A stretch of DNA of 24,814 nucleotides from Phellopilus nigrolimitatus (lineage: Eukaryota > Basidiomycota > Agaricomycetes > Hymenochaetales > Hymenochaetaceae), in the NCBI GenBank assembly GCA_021029095.1, contig JAJOHG010000376.1:1-24814 (forward strand). The letters are read 5' to 3'. Made by a program: the position numbers and the translations under genes. Positions 10,501 to 20,065 of the stretch are shown piece by piece; the stretch's first letter is position 1, and every line of letters starts with the position of its first letter. Below the pieces are notes generated by a model. The model was not told the DNA's origin, ran no database searches, and saw only the letters and a program-made list of their open reading frames with translations.

Positions 10501-12287
10501 CCGGATGGCCAGCGCCTGCTCACACGAATCAACGATGACGTCAAGATATGGAGGATCGACGAGCGCGACGTAAGAAAGCTAATTTCGCTTTTTTTTCCAT
10601 TCGAAACATCTAATGAGCGATTCATACTTTTTCCACGTCGCAACTCTTTAGAATTTCGTATTTGATAAGTTTGCTGGACTTCGCGACGTCAGTGTGTCGG
10701 ACATTCAGTGGCTGAACGATGGTGGTGCGTAGCGAGGAATCTCCTTATCTTTGTAAAACGATCTTGACCTTCCCGCAGAATTCCTTGCAATCGCCGATGA
10801 ATCGACGATATTCCGCGTGGTGGGTGATGTTCTCTCACAAAACTTTGTATTTTAAGTCTAAACGCCGATCTCAACTTTATTGCAGGACGTAACCGGTGAT
10901 GAAGTGATGCAACTCGAATTCTGCCTTGAGCGTGACAATGACTTGCTAGAACTCTCCTATATGTACACGATGCCACAGTCCGACCTTGTCTTCATTGTCG
11001 CCGCTCGAAAAATTGAGAATCTCCCTGAAGGTTCGGATAGAGCTATTGACTGCGTCATAGGTAAAGTTTAGACCCTCGGCTATAGTCTGTCCTACTTTTC
11101 TAAGGACTTTGGATAGTGTATCAGATGCACATGGAGACTGTAGAAACACAAAGCCAGTCTTCCAGATCGACTCGAAACTCAACACGATATGGGTCGGGAA
11201 CCATAAAGCGGTATGCTTGCAACTGCAGATATGTAGAGTTTACCCAAATATTATTCTGACAATATGATTGAACTTGTAGACGTATCCCCCTTTTACATGA
11301 TGTCGAGAACTTGTCATTTGGTCTCAGCTTGCCAACTGATCCGGATCGCAGTCATATGTTGGTCAGCTATTCGGACAAGGTCAGCAAGTTGTTCTTCCTC
11401 TTTTCCTTTTGAAGCATTGTGTAGAGCATCCCTACTGAGCAGTAAACCATTTGAGTTTAGCCTCCGGAAATCTGGACTATCCGTGTGACGTCTGAGTCTG
11501 ATCAGACTCAGACTATGGTTGATGTTTCATTAGTATTCGAGCTTTCCAAAAATGTGGATGTAGAATCACAGAAGAAGACGGACCCTGAGACAGAATGGGG
11601 CGACGCGTTCTTCATAGGTCCTGCTAAAAGCATAATCGCGTGCGCGGAAGACGGTGCGTTTTGTTCAGCTCGTGGCGTTCTGCGCTTTCGTATATTCAAA
11701 CCATTGTCTCGTTCTGGCTGTAGGAGTGATGCATTTCTGGGACCTCCACACACACGAGCATTTCCATTGCCTTCAGATTCTCGGGAAAGATGAAGAAATA
11801 GAGGAACTGCCCGTCGTCACGTGGATCACCCATTCGTCCGCGCCCTTGCCGATGATGGCAACCGCCGGCAAAGGGCTATCTCTGAAAATCTTTGCACCGA
11901 TCAAAGACAAGGCGGAAGACGTGCAGATGGACAAGGGCGAGAATGAGAAAGGGATTGATTTGACTCATGAAGGGGGACGGACACCCATACTGGCTAATCA
12001 TGAACTATCAATATCTGCGGTAAGTCAGAAATGGTCTATTTCATGAATTATTCTGACTTTCTCTTGCAATGTTCATTCGGACGTAGGATCCAGCGGGGAC
12101 GGGGGGCTCGCACTCTCGGAGTCCAACGGCATTTGCGTATCCTGTCTCTCGTGAACGCGGCCCGAGTCAGCATACACAGAGGCGCCCTTCGAGTCCCCCA
12201 TTGGTTGAAGGAATCCCCTATACTTATTCCCCCGCGAGTTCGATTCATGAGATTGTTGACGAAAAAGGGAGCGAGGAAAAAGATTGA
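7565..12287 (+). CDS. Four-helix membrane domain fused to a WD40-type beta-propeller
   Basis: Hand model of 24 exons, 3330 nt, 1109 residues: 7565-7586, 7651-7869, 7937-7957, 7993-8020, 8095-8168, 8208-8268, 8326-8350, 8409-8712, 8756-8841, 8898-8925, 8979-9089, 9147-9236, 9292-9433, 9491-9617, 9671-10354, 10435-10569, 10652-10724, 10779-10819, 10886-11060, 11117-11210, 11280-11379, 11461-11653, 11724-12019, 12087-12287. Residues 1-115 are Ser/Arg-rich. About 120-330 is a helical region (EFKEFIQSCIELESHL). About 335-475 holds four membrane helices with the basidiomycete signatures ATTLQYS and ERWTF. A basic linker (KKKKRRSR) precedes WD40 blades such as HLQFSPTGRWLVVC, VEWSPDGQRLLTR with VKIWRID, and VMHFWDLHTHE. 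Exon 9671-10354 carries both the last membrane helix and the first propeller strand, so the fusion does not depend on splicing. A membrane-tethered scaffold or signalling role is inference. The N-terminal six exons are least certain, because some introns are only 35-43 nt. Confidence 0.85.
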
Positions 12288-12346
12288 AGATGACACATGC
12301 ACAGCTTGTGATTTCTAGATGCGTCGCACGACAGAGGCTAATTATT

Positions 12347-13029
12347 GGGAGCGAAGCTCCCTTTGACACGCATAGGGCTCCCAAAAACGCATCACGTGAG
12401 TATGCGCCAAATGCTGTGTAGCCCCCCCCCCGTGAGAACTGCCCATAATGGGGCATGCCTCTCGTAGCATGCAGGCTATCTCCCTTCTCTTTCTCTTTCT
12501 TTCTCTTCCGCCCTCCGTAATAAACCTGAACTCCTGAGCGCAGCAAATCTAGCACTTTTTCTTACAAAAAAAAATTTGGGGAGTGAATTACCAGTATAGT
12601 TCCCAAAATGTCTATCACGTGACCAGCTGCATGAGCCCCCCCGTGAGAACTGATTATAAATAATATAATGCTGCGAGCAGCTGCATGTATGCTCTCTATC
12701 TCTCTCCTCTTCCTTTCCTCCTTCCACACTTCAACTCCTGATTTTAGCAAATAAATCTTGCAATCTACTTACAAATTTAAATAAGGTCTAGTGAAAAAAA
12801 AAAAGACTTACCGGCCTCCCTAAAGTGCATCACGTGACCTGAACCTGTGTGACCCTTACGTAAGGACTTGCTCTCTCTGCCCATTGAAGCATGCAAATGC
12901 TGACATTACTAGTGGACATTTTAAACCATTTCTTCCAGTTACATCACACGGAAAATATTAAAGCAATTGTAATGGAAAGCTAAAATAAAAAAGCTCAGAA
13001 TAAGCCTTAGTCACACACGCTTCGCTCCC
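12347..13029. mobile_element. Putative non-autonomous element with short inverted ends
   Basis: The tract begins with GGGAGCGAAGC (12347-12357) and ends with its exact reverse complement GCTTCGCTCCC (13019-13029), an 11-bp inverted pair 683 bases apart. The left end is itself part of a 15-base near-palindrome, GGGAGCGAAGCTCCC. The interior has no coding potential, is AT-rich, and contains roughly 220-base tandem units. CTAAT occurs at 12338-12342 and again at 13033-13037, which could be a remnant of a target-site duplication, though the spacing to the two ends is unequal. This fits a MITE-like element or a specialised repeat, but no transposase is present and copy number is unknown. Confidence 0.45.
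12376..12850. repeat. Degenerate tandem repeat, about 220-base unit, roughly 2.2 copies
   Basis: Unit starts near 12380, 12601 and 12816 align as CTCCCAAAA..., TCCCAAAATG... and TCCCTAAAGTG.... Each is followed by ATCACGTGA (12391-12399, 12614-12622, 12829-12837; spacings 223 and 215). The first two units also share a C-run followed by GTGAGAACT (12432-12440 and 12643-12651), a GCATG block, a long CT-rich tract, a CTCCTGA segment and then an A-rich end. The third copy is short and diverged after about 30 bases, though it retains GCATGC and a CTCTCTC tract. The units sit inside the inverted-end element. Confidence 0.7.
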
Positions 13030-13035
13030 CCCCTA

Positions 13036-13056
13036 ATATGTGGGCACCCCACATAT
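13036..13056. repeat. Perfect 9-bp hairpin
   Basis: ATATGTGGG (13036-13044) is followed after three bases by its reverse complement CCCACATAT (13048-13056). It lies seven bases outside the right inverted end of the repeat element. It could be a structural end feature, a 3' end element for either flanking gene, or chance. Confidence 0.5.
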
Positions 13057-13538
13057 AAATTCATGTTATTCTAATGGATTTATATGGAGGATACCAATAT
13101 TGTATGGGCATAAGTACTGGTGTCATGAAGATCTAGTAAATGTATCTGGTGTCTAGGTTCACGTGTCTCGTATCGTACGCTTGCCCGGCTCGCCTATGTA
13201 CCACGAAACCGAGTTGTTTTATCGAGTCTTTATATTTGTCGCTGGTTCGGATGTCGCATGGCGGGCGGTATGTAGTGTTGTAAAAACAATATGGAATTAA
13301 CAATGCAGCAGCCGATACAATACAAATAGTAGCAAAACCACATCTGGTAAAGAGGAACAACGGACTGCAATTGTAATACAGTTTGTCTTCTACTGGGGGG
13401 TTAAGAAGTAGATGGATGGAAACCTATGTATGTACACGTATTATTTATTCGGTAAAATTGAATATAGTACAACCGGAGATCCTTGGAAGTTAATCAGCAA
13501 TCGCACAATAAGAGAAAGAGAGAATATTACAAATGACA

Positions 13539-15199
13539 TCAGGCAAACTCCAAGTTACTCATAGTCCCTGCCCAACTCGAATAACTTGTCCCGCCGTTGA
13601 AGCCTCTCTCTCCTGCCTCCTTTAAGTGGACAAGTAACCTACTTCCGAGGACACAGAGAAAGGAGGCACTCCCAATTTCACCGAAAACAGTGCTGAGCAC
13701 CGTATTATTGACAAATTCGAAGCCTAGGATCCTCGAGACACTGCAAGATATCACCCTAAAATCGTTAAGAAAGTTAAATTCAAGAAAAAGGTGAAGTAAA
13801 AGGAAAAATAAATCACAAAATGAAGTAGAGTGCTTGGTCTTGGACAAGCATTTTGGCAAGCCCGAACCCTCGAAAGCCAGCTGATGCCCTCCAGAAAGCA
13901 GCGGCTTTGCGAAGTGCCAATACCATCAGGATAAGCTCAAAAGCCACTGGCGCCACCCTTCGCAGATACGCAGTCGTTAGCAATACCACGAAGTAGCATA
14001 CAAAATATTCACCAGAATAAGGTTCTCCATACCCCAGGAGCTAAAGACACTGTTACGCATATGTTTATCCCTTTTGCAAGACCCCCAATAGCAGCTGTAA
14101 ACATTTCAGTGGTAGGTGAGAAACGGGCAACATAGAATGTGAATTTACTCTTATTGCCCGAAGTGACATGAATAACAATCCACAACATAAATGCCGCTTC
14201 CATGACAAATAAGGTTTGAAGGCACCTGGCTAGTTTCTTGCCTAAAATATGTAGATTAGTATACAATGACCGGAAGAGCAGCATCCGACTCAGTGATACA
14301 TGCTTGCAGAATAAAGAGCCATGACTCTCATATAAAATATGTCTGTGTGTTCAGTGAAGCGGTAATTAAGGAACGACGTCTGACAAGTACTTCGTAAGAC
14401 CCACAGTCGACAAATAGAATAGTCATCCAATCTTAAAATCAAAAACGAATTGGTAAGTAAAATTGCTTCTACTGCCAGGGTAGCAGTGGCTTGCGAATCT
14501 ACCTGTTATGTATGCAGCCCAGAGTTCGAAATTGCCTGGCCAATCATGTTAGCATAAGTGCGATACACAAATCCATGTATTTACATCTAGGCAAGTATAA
14601 TGCTATTAGCGATCTACGAGTTGGGCCAGAATGATAGACTTACAACACGGCATTCGCATCGTAATTGTGAACTAAATTAAAACTTCAGTAAAGACATCTT
14701 TAAATGTCCTTGGACTCACTATCTAAGCGAATGATGGCACTAAAAAGTCCGACATAGCGGTTCTTAAGAAAAAAGACTTTGTGAGCGGAGAATACGGAAG
14801 AGCTAGCAAATTTTAAGTGGAAAGCTACTTACGAAGAAGTAAATCAAGCTGACGAACGAACGAGGCGAGCTCTGCAACCAATATGAGAACGAGCCTGAAG
14901 CAAAATCATGGCGCTGGTCGAAACACTCACCCAAAAGAATTTGACCTTTAATTTACACAACAGTGAGACTCAGACGTAATGAATACAGGTGGATTATAAA
15001 ACCTCCTTGTCCATTGTAGTAACTGCAAGAAAAAATGAGCGTCTGTTAAAGATGCTGGCGGGTCATTGACTCAACAGGTATCGTAGATAAGGACCGTTAC
15101 AATGGCTATTTGGCAATACAGGCTAACGTCCAGTGATGAGACAAAAATCGGTACATCTGCGGGATCGATGGGGATAACTTCAGAGCGACTTGAAAGCAT
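13539..15199 (-). CDS. DUF6533 family multi-pass membrane protein
   Basis: A basidiomycete-expanded membrane family of unknown function. On the minus strand the exons are 15199-15076, 15022-15003, 14945-14931, 14871-14833, 14762-14720, 14671-14644, 14586-14567, 14535-14503, 14431-14405, 14342-14300, 14225-14013, 13957-13817 and 13755-13539, summing to 963 nt, or 320 residues. The N-terminal DUF6533 hallmark is clear: VLIYDTFTTMDKEVKFFW (about 36-53), then SLIYFFNRY. Later family motifs are ELWAAYITDWMTILFVDY, RVMALYS, FWVAPVAFELILMVLAL, GLAKMLVQDQALYFI and a C-terminal HLKEAGERG. About seven hydrophobic helices are visible. Almost all introns are ordinary. The exception is 14536-14566, only 31 nt, so the join around residues 90-98 is the weakest part of the model. 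A nonfunctional copy is possible but not required, since all other phases agree. Confidence 0.85.
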
Positions 15200-16127
15200 T
15201 GTCGGATTGTAGTGTTTATTTCACAGTTTAAGCAGATTATTCCGATGCAAATGAGGGGATGTTTAGCATCGCAAGAGCTAGCGCTCAGGACGGGGTGTGC
15301 ATTTATCGAGACTTCGATGTGACAGAAGCTTCGGACGGCTTGCTAATTTTGAGACGCGAATTTGCGGTAAAGTCATCCACGTTAGGGAGCTGTATTCTTC
15401 ATCAGTGGCGCAACAAATCAGCGACACACGATAAGCATGCACAGCAGCATCAAAGACGAGCGTCTTGAGTATGACGAGTAGAGCTTAGAAACGTCAAGTT
15501 AAAGGCACGATCAGATCGAGGATCGTCCTAGTGAATGGGCTTACTTGCGAGGGGAAGCAACAGAGCCTCAATTTCTGCTTATTGGAGCTGATTTGAAATG
15601 AAACAGGGCACTGAGAGCCTCGCGGCCTTCAGCTTTTGTCAAAAAACCTTGTATGATTTCATTTGTGTGGGAATTCCTAGGCAACCCAGGTCCGCACATC
15701 ACCGTGAGCCATCCTCTAACAGCGTAGCAGGGAATCTGGTCAGATCGCCAGGAGATATCGCCGAATTTATAATGATAAAACATACATACGTATGTCGCAA
15801 TCGTTGAGATTCCCGGAACAGCAAAAGTTGCTATAAACCTCTTTTCCCAGAGCGCCCTGGATGTAATATGGACCCCATCCTCGGAGTGAGGTATCATTAC
15901 AGGTGGTTTAGTGTTTATTTCCAATGAATCTCGGCCGCGGTCGAGGTCGGGACTTCGATCGCGTGTCGCGCTAGTCACGTAACAGTTTTGTTATGTAAGC
16001 AAGTAAGGACCTTAAACACGTGAATGGTGCAAGTAGACTCGGCACCGTTCTCCTTCCACTCTTTCTCACACCGTGGTCCGACTGGTCGTCGTCGCTGCCA
16101 TTGCCGCCAACACGGTGCCCGACCATA
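15200..16127. promoter_or_regulatory. Divergent intergenic region between the DUF6533 and Lon genes
   Basis: About 930 bases lie between the start of the minus-strand DUF6533 gene and the start of the plus-strand Lon gene, so both promoters should be here. The phrase tagtgtttattt occurs twice (near 15211 and 15909). The largest open frame is a 136-codon minus-strand one at 15568-15978, but it matches nothing I know. In the Lon frame, the sequence stays open upstream of 16128 but has no ATG, which supports 16128 as the start. Confidence 0.45.
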
Positions 16128-19100
16128 ATGCCTGTAACTCTTCCAGTTCTAGCCCTGCAGTATCCAACCGTCATCCTACCTGGAGCTCGCATTGCGCTAC
16201 CTGTTGACCCGGAGCTCGGGCAGCAGCTCGTTGCACTCATGCACGAGTCTGATACACACCCCGTGCTCGCCGCTGTCCCCATCGTCAATGCCAAGTCAGC
16301 TCACGGAGAAGCACCCATTCTAGGAGAATGGGGGTGCGCATCACGCATCATGCGTCTCGTGCGTCCCTCCGCCCTCAACCAGTCTGACAAATACGTCGTT
16401 TCGCTTCAAGGCCTAACTCGTGTCCGTCTGGCGCGTCCAATCGAAGTTACAGAGGATACTATTGGCTCCCTGTTCCAGCACCCTGTCGTATACCCCGCTA
16501 TTGAAACAACCCCAGGAAGGGAGGCGGTCAGCGCGTTTAAGACTGCTGCTCTGAAGATGCTCGACCAGCTCATCGAAGACACTGGGAAAAGCTCACGCAA
16601 GGAAGTCTTCACTCGGTTTGCTACGATGGTAGAAGACATGTCTGATGCGAGGGTACCCTGGCTTGCGGATGTAATGGTATGGAGTATAATCACGGACCAC
16701 TCTGACCGGTTGGGTATGCATTCAATACGTCATCGTTGTTTTGAATACTTGCCGAAGTTGCTACGTAGATTTCCTTACCGCACAGAATACAGAGGACCGC
16801 CTCAAGCGTGCAGTGAACCTCTTCGTCAAACACACGTCTATTTCAGAAGTCTCCAAGAAGATCGCCTCGGCTGTTGATGAGTCACTCTCGAAGCAGCAGA
16901 AAGAATATTTCCTGCGGCAGCAACTCGTCGCGATACAGCGCGAGCTTGCAAGCCTACAACGCGACAGTACAGATATTAGTTCAAATAGCACTGCCTCTCC
17001 CGGCCCTCCGAGCGAGTTAGACCAAGACGAGGCTGCAAGTGAGGAGGATATGGCTGATATAAAGCGGAAGATCGAGGCTATGGAACCTGGCACCGAGGAG
17101 CGTAAGATGGGTGTGCGTGAGTGGCGCCGCCTCAAGCGTCTTCCACAACAGAGCGTCGAGTACGGTGTCATCCGGAGTTATGTGCGCACCAGATGCTTCT
17201 TTGCCTTTGCATTCACTGATCCCATGTTTAGCTTGAATGGCTTGTTGCCTTGCCATGGCCTTCGCTGGATAATACAAGGCTTTCAACAAGCATAAATGTG
17301 CTCAAGGATCGTACCTTCCTTACGAAAGCTAAAGAACAGCTCGATGCAGACCACTACGGTCTCGATAAGATAAAGCGTCGGCTGATTGAATATCTCGCGG
17401 TCGTGCGACTCCGCCAACTTGCAGCTGAAGTGGAGTCTATGAAGGAGAAGGCTGAACTAACGGCAAAGGTTGACACACAATCTCAGGCCTTAGTTCCAAT
17501 TAATAATAAGCTTGGGAATGCTAAGGACCAGGTTGCACCGACGCCCTCGCCTCATGCTACCCCAAAGCCCAGGAATACTGTTAAAGGCCCCATCCTTCTG
17601 TAGGTCGACTAACCTATCTGATTAATAAAGATTCGAATATAAGTTAATCGTATCTGCGGTTTAGCTTCGTTGGCCCTCCAGGTACAGGCAAGACTTCCCT
17701 TGGGCAGTCCATCGCCCACGCGCTCGATAGACCTTTTCAGCGGATATCGCTGGGCGGCGTACGGGACGAGGCTGAGATACGTGGACACAGACGCACGTAC
17801 GTCGCCAGTGGGCCAGGAGTAATTGTTCAAGCACTCAGGAAAGCTGGGCGACCTGATCCAATTTTGCTGCTGTATGCCATACTTTTTTTGTTCCTTCGGG
17901 GTGCTGACACGCATTACAGGGATGAGGTTGACAAGGTAGGGCCGAGCAATTATCACGGCGACGTGAGCTCGGCTTTACTGGAGGTACTGGATCCAGAGCA
18001 GAACCATTCTTTTAATGTGAGTCTGATTTCGAACAGTACATTTTCCTTTTGGTTCTTTTGGCTCACAACCTCAACTAGGATCACTATATCAGTGTCCCTG
18101 TTGACCTCAGCCAGGTCCTCTTCATATGTACCGCCAATACTCTCGACACGATATCGGCTCCGCTTCTCGACAGATGCGAGATCGTGCATCTCTCGGGCTA
18201 CACGTACGACGAGAAGGTCCATATCGCGCGGCGCTTCCTGCTCTCGAAGCAGTTACGGGCCAACGCCCTCGATGCGTCGCACCTTTCGCTCTCTGACGTC
18301 GTGCTCCGCGTGATCGCAACGCAATATACGCGTGAAGCAGGTGTACGCAGCCTCGAGCGCGCGGTCGGTGCGGTTGTGCGCGCCAAGGCCGTCGAGTGGG
18401 CAGAAGCCGTCGACGCGGGGAAGGAGAACGAGTACAGCCCGGTCGTCGAAGAGGAGGATCTGGAGCCAATCCTGGGCATCGCACGGTGGGATGGGGATGA
18501 GAAGGAGAGGGAAGACAAGCGCGGTGTAGTGTATGGGCTTGTCGTCATGGGTCAGGGGGAAGGAGGGATTCTTCCCGTCGAGACTACTGCAATTCCCGGC
18601 TCTGGTCGGCTGAAACTTACAGGATCACTTGGCGAGGTGCACAATGAAATTATTATGCTTCTTCCGGAATCGAGCACTGAAACTCTTGGCTGTCGGTGGC
18701 TTATAGGTTATCAAAGAAAGCGGCGAACTCGCGCTGAGCTGGGTGAAAACGCACGCGTATCTTTTGCATATCACAAATGCCCCGGCGCAGGACCCTTTAA
18801 AGGTCCCTGATCCGATAGACATTCATCTCCACCTACCCGCGGGCGCACAGAAGAAAGATGGGCCAAGTGCTGGTGTTGCTATGGTACGCATCAATCTTTT
18901 TTCTTGGTCTGTTGTGGTGCTGATGCACAAAATCAAAGACGTGTGCCTTTGTCTCGCTGCTCTCGGGCGCAATTGTGTCCTCAAATATTGCTATGTCCGG
19001 AGAGGTGAGGGTGGATTTCTCAGTTCAGGAGTGTTCTCTATGCTAAGTTGCACCTACTTAGATTACTCTACGTGGTCGAGTGACGCCTGTAGGTGGCATC

Positions 19101-19380
19101 AAAGAAAAGGTATGTAGAAACCGGCGGCTGACCGCTCCGACGTCTTTATCAAATTGCTAATCATAATGAAATTCAGGTCCTCGGCGCGCACCGCGCAAAC
19201 ATCACCAAGGTGATACTTCCGTATGCGAATCGCAAGGACGTCGAGCAAGATGTACCGCGCGAGGTCCGAGATGCGATGGAGTTCGTGTTTGTGCGGACGG
19301 TGGAGGAGGCGCTCAACGCGGCGTTCGGAAAGGGCACCTTTGGGCTAAGGCCCAATGTGCTTGTTGAAAGCAGACTGTAG
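16128..19380 (+). CDS. Peroxisomal Lon protease (ATP-dependent serine protease, LONP2/Pln-like)
   Basis: Degrades damaged or misfolded matrix proteins using ATP. Exons: 16128-16713, 16769-17181, 17232-17599, 17665-17871, 17920-18016, 18079-18636, 18707-18883, 18939-19004, 19062-19109, 19177-19380; 2724 nt, 907 residues. The LON substrate-binding domain starts at once ([10 protein letters not shown]...[12 protein letters not shown]), as in peroxisomal Lon and without a mitochondrial presequence. The central helical domain includes [19 protein letters not shown] and then [12 protein letters not shown]. The AAA+ module has Walker A GPPGTGKT (about 459-466) and Walker B ILLLDEVDK. The protease domain has catalytic Ser797 in [10 protein letters not shown] and Lys838 in GGIKEK. 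The protein ends VESRL, a canonical PTS1-type SRL. A Pro/Thr/Ser-rich insertion of about 50 residues precedes Walker A. All introns are GT-AG. The ATG at 16128 has A at -3 and fits the family's start. Confidence 0.97.
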
Positions 19381-19446
19381 GCACGATTCCACTGCTGGAC
19401 ACTGGTTTTGAATGCGCGCTGGACGAAATGCTAATGTGTGCGTTGT

Positions 19447-19480
19447 TGTACATGTACATGTGTATGTATGTATGTAAATG
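19447..19480. repeat. TGTA-type microsatellite
   Basis: A short run of TGTA/CATG repeats lies about 70 bases after the Lon stop codon. UGUA-rich sequence is also a common component of fungal 3'-end processing signals, so it could help define the Lon mRNA end; that is inference. Confidence 0.5.
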
Positions 19481-19600
19481 CTTTCGGAATTATTTGAGAC
19501 ATAGGCTCTATAGGGACGAATACGACTTCTTTGTCTGCGGGCGGCCTTTCTAGTACGTGAAGTCTACAGATAAGAACGGATGGAAATCTAGTATGCGTCT

Positions 19601-20065
19601 CTAAAATCGTCGAGGGGCATCGTACGCCAGAAAAACTATGCAGGTCGTGAAGACAACACCTGAAACCAAAGCCAGCATGGCAGTGTGCGGTCTACGACCA
19701 AGAAGAAGAAGAAAAGGCTCGTCAGCAAGTAGTAACAAGTTATGCCGGTCGACTGCGACTCGCCTGCTCATAAACAAGAACGCGCGCATCTCCCTCAGGT
19801 CCCGGCCACCCGAACAGTATTCCCACGTACCAGCTGCGAGGGCAGTTAGGGCAGCCACCACGAGCACGAAGGCAAAGACCAGGCCTGGGACGACCGGCGA
19901 AGTCGGCGGAGAAGGGTCGGTGTCGGTCGACGGGAGGCGGACGCGGAGGAGTACGGCGGAAGAAAGGACCGAAAGGACGACACAGAGCCTGACGTGCGAG
20001 AGGTTGTTCCTCTCTAGCATACACCAGTCTCTCGCCGTGCTGCCCGCATTGTCTACCAAGGCCAT
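19601..20065 (-). CDS. DUF202 domain small membrane protein
   Basis: Read as one open frame this is 154 residues with three membrane helices: about 24-40 (RLCVVLSVLSSAVLL), 58-82 (GLVFAFVLVVAALTALAAG) and 128-148 (MLALVSGVVFTTCIVFLAY). The N-terminal signature GSTARDWCMLERN matches the GSxARDxxxxER motif of fungal DUF202 (PF02656) proteins, small membrane proteins related to the transmembrane part of vacuolar transporter chaperone subunits. An 84-nt intron at 19692-19775 is likely: it has GTTTAT, a branch-like GCTGAC, a long pyrimidine tract and TAG, and is a multiple of three. Its removal gives 126 residues and a tighter loop between helices 2 and 3. The start at 20065 puts the motif at residue 8. 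An upstream exon cannot be excluded. It is convergent with Lon, 220 bases away. Confidence 0.78.
   Translation of the reverse strand: MALVDNAGSTARDWCMLERNNLSHVRLCVVLSVLSSAVLLRVRLPSTDTDPSPPTSPVVPGLVFAFVLVVAALTALAAGTWEYCSGGRDLREMRAFLFMSRRVAVDRHNLLLLADEPFLLLLGRRPHTAMLALVSGVVFTTCIVFLAYDAPRRF

Larger units (their letters stand above)
12288..13538. other. AT-rich intergenic tract carrying a repeat element
   Basis: About 1.25 kb between the convergent ends of the membrane-WD40 gene and the DUF6533 gene. It holds the inverted-end element described separately (12347-13029), CT-rich and homopolymer runs, a C-run at 12422-12431, and an A-run near 12794-12804. A hairpin lies at 13036-13056. Open frames inside the repeats are artefacts of purine/pyrimidine bias. 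A 75-codon minus-strand frame at 13133-13360 starts with a hydrophobic stretch but has no other support. Confidence 0.6.

Noticed and set aside
12073..12750. Minus-strand open frames of up to 160 codons over the repeat element
   Set aside because: Their composition follows the CT/GA-rich repeat tracts (runs of Lys, Glu and Arg), and they overlap the last exon of the membrane-WD40 gene.
12601..13029. CRISPR-like array
   Set aside because: The repeats are about 220 bases long, few and diverged, with no short unique spacers, and the genome is eukaryotic.
13133..13360. 75-codon minus-strand frame starting with a hydrophobic segment
   Set aside because: It has a signal-anchor-like start, but no homology, no clear promoter, and a length expected by chance in AT-rich sequence.
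15568..15978. 136-codon minus-strand open frame upstream of the DUF6533 gene
   Set aside because: It resembles no family, contains an internal GT...AG arrangement that would break it, and sits in the shared promoter region. It is probably chance.
16020..16127. In-frame N-terminal extension of Lon beginning with GTG
   Set aside because: A nuclear gene would need ATG. The family-like start is the ATG at 16128, and no in-frame ATG lies between 16020 and it.
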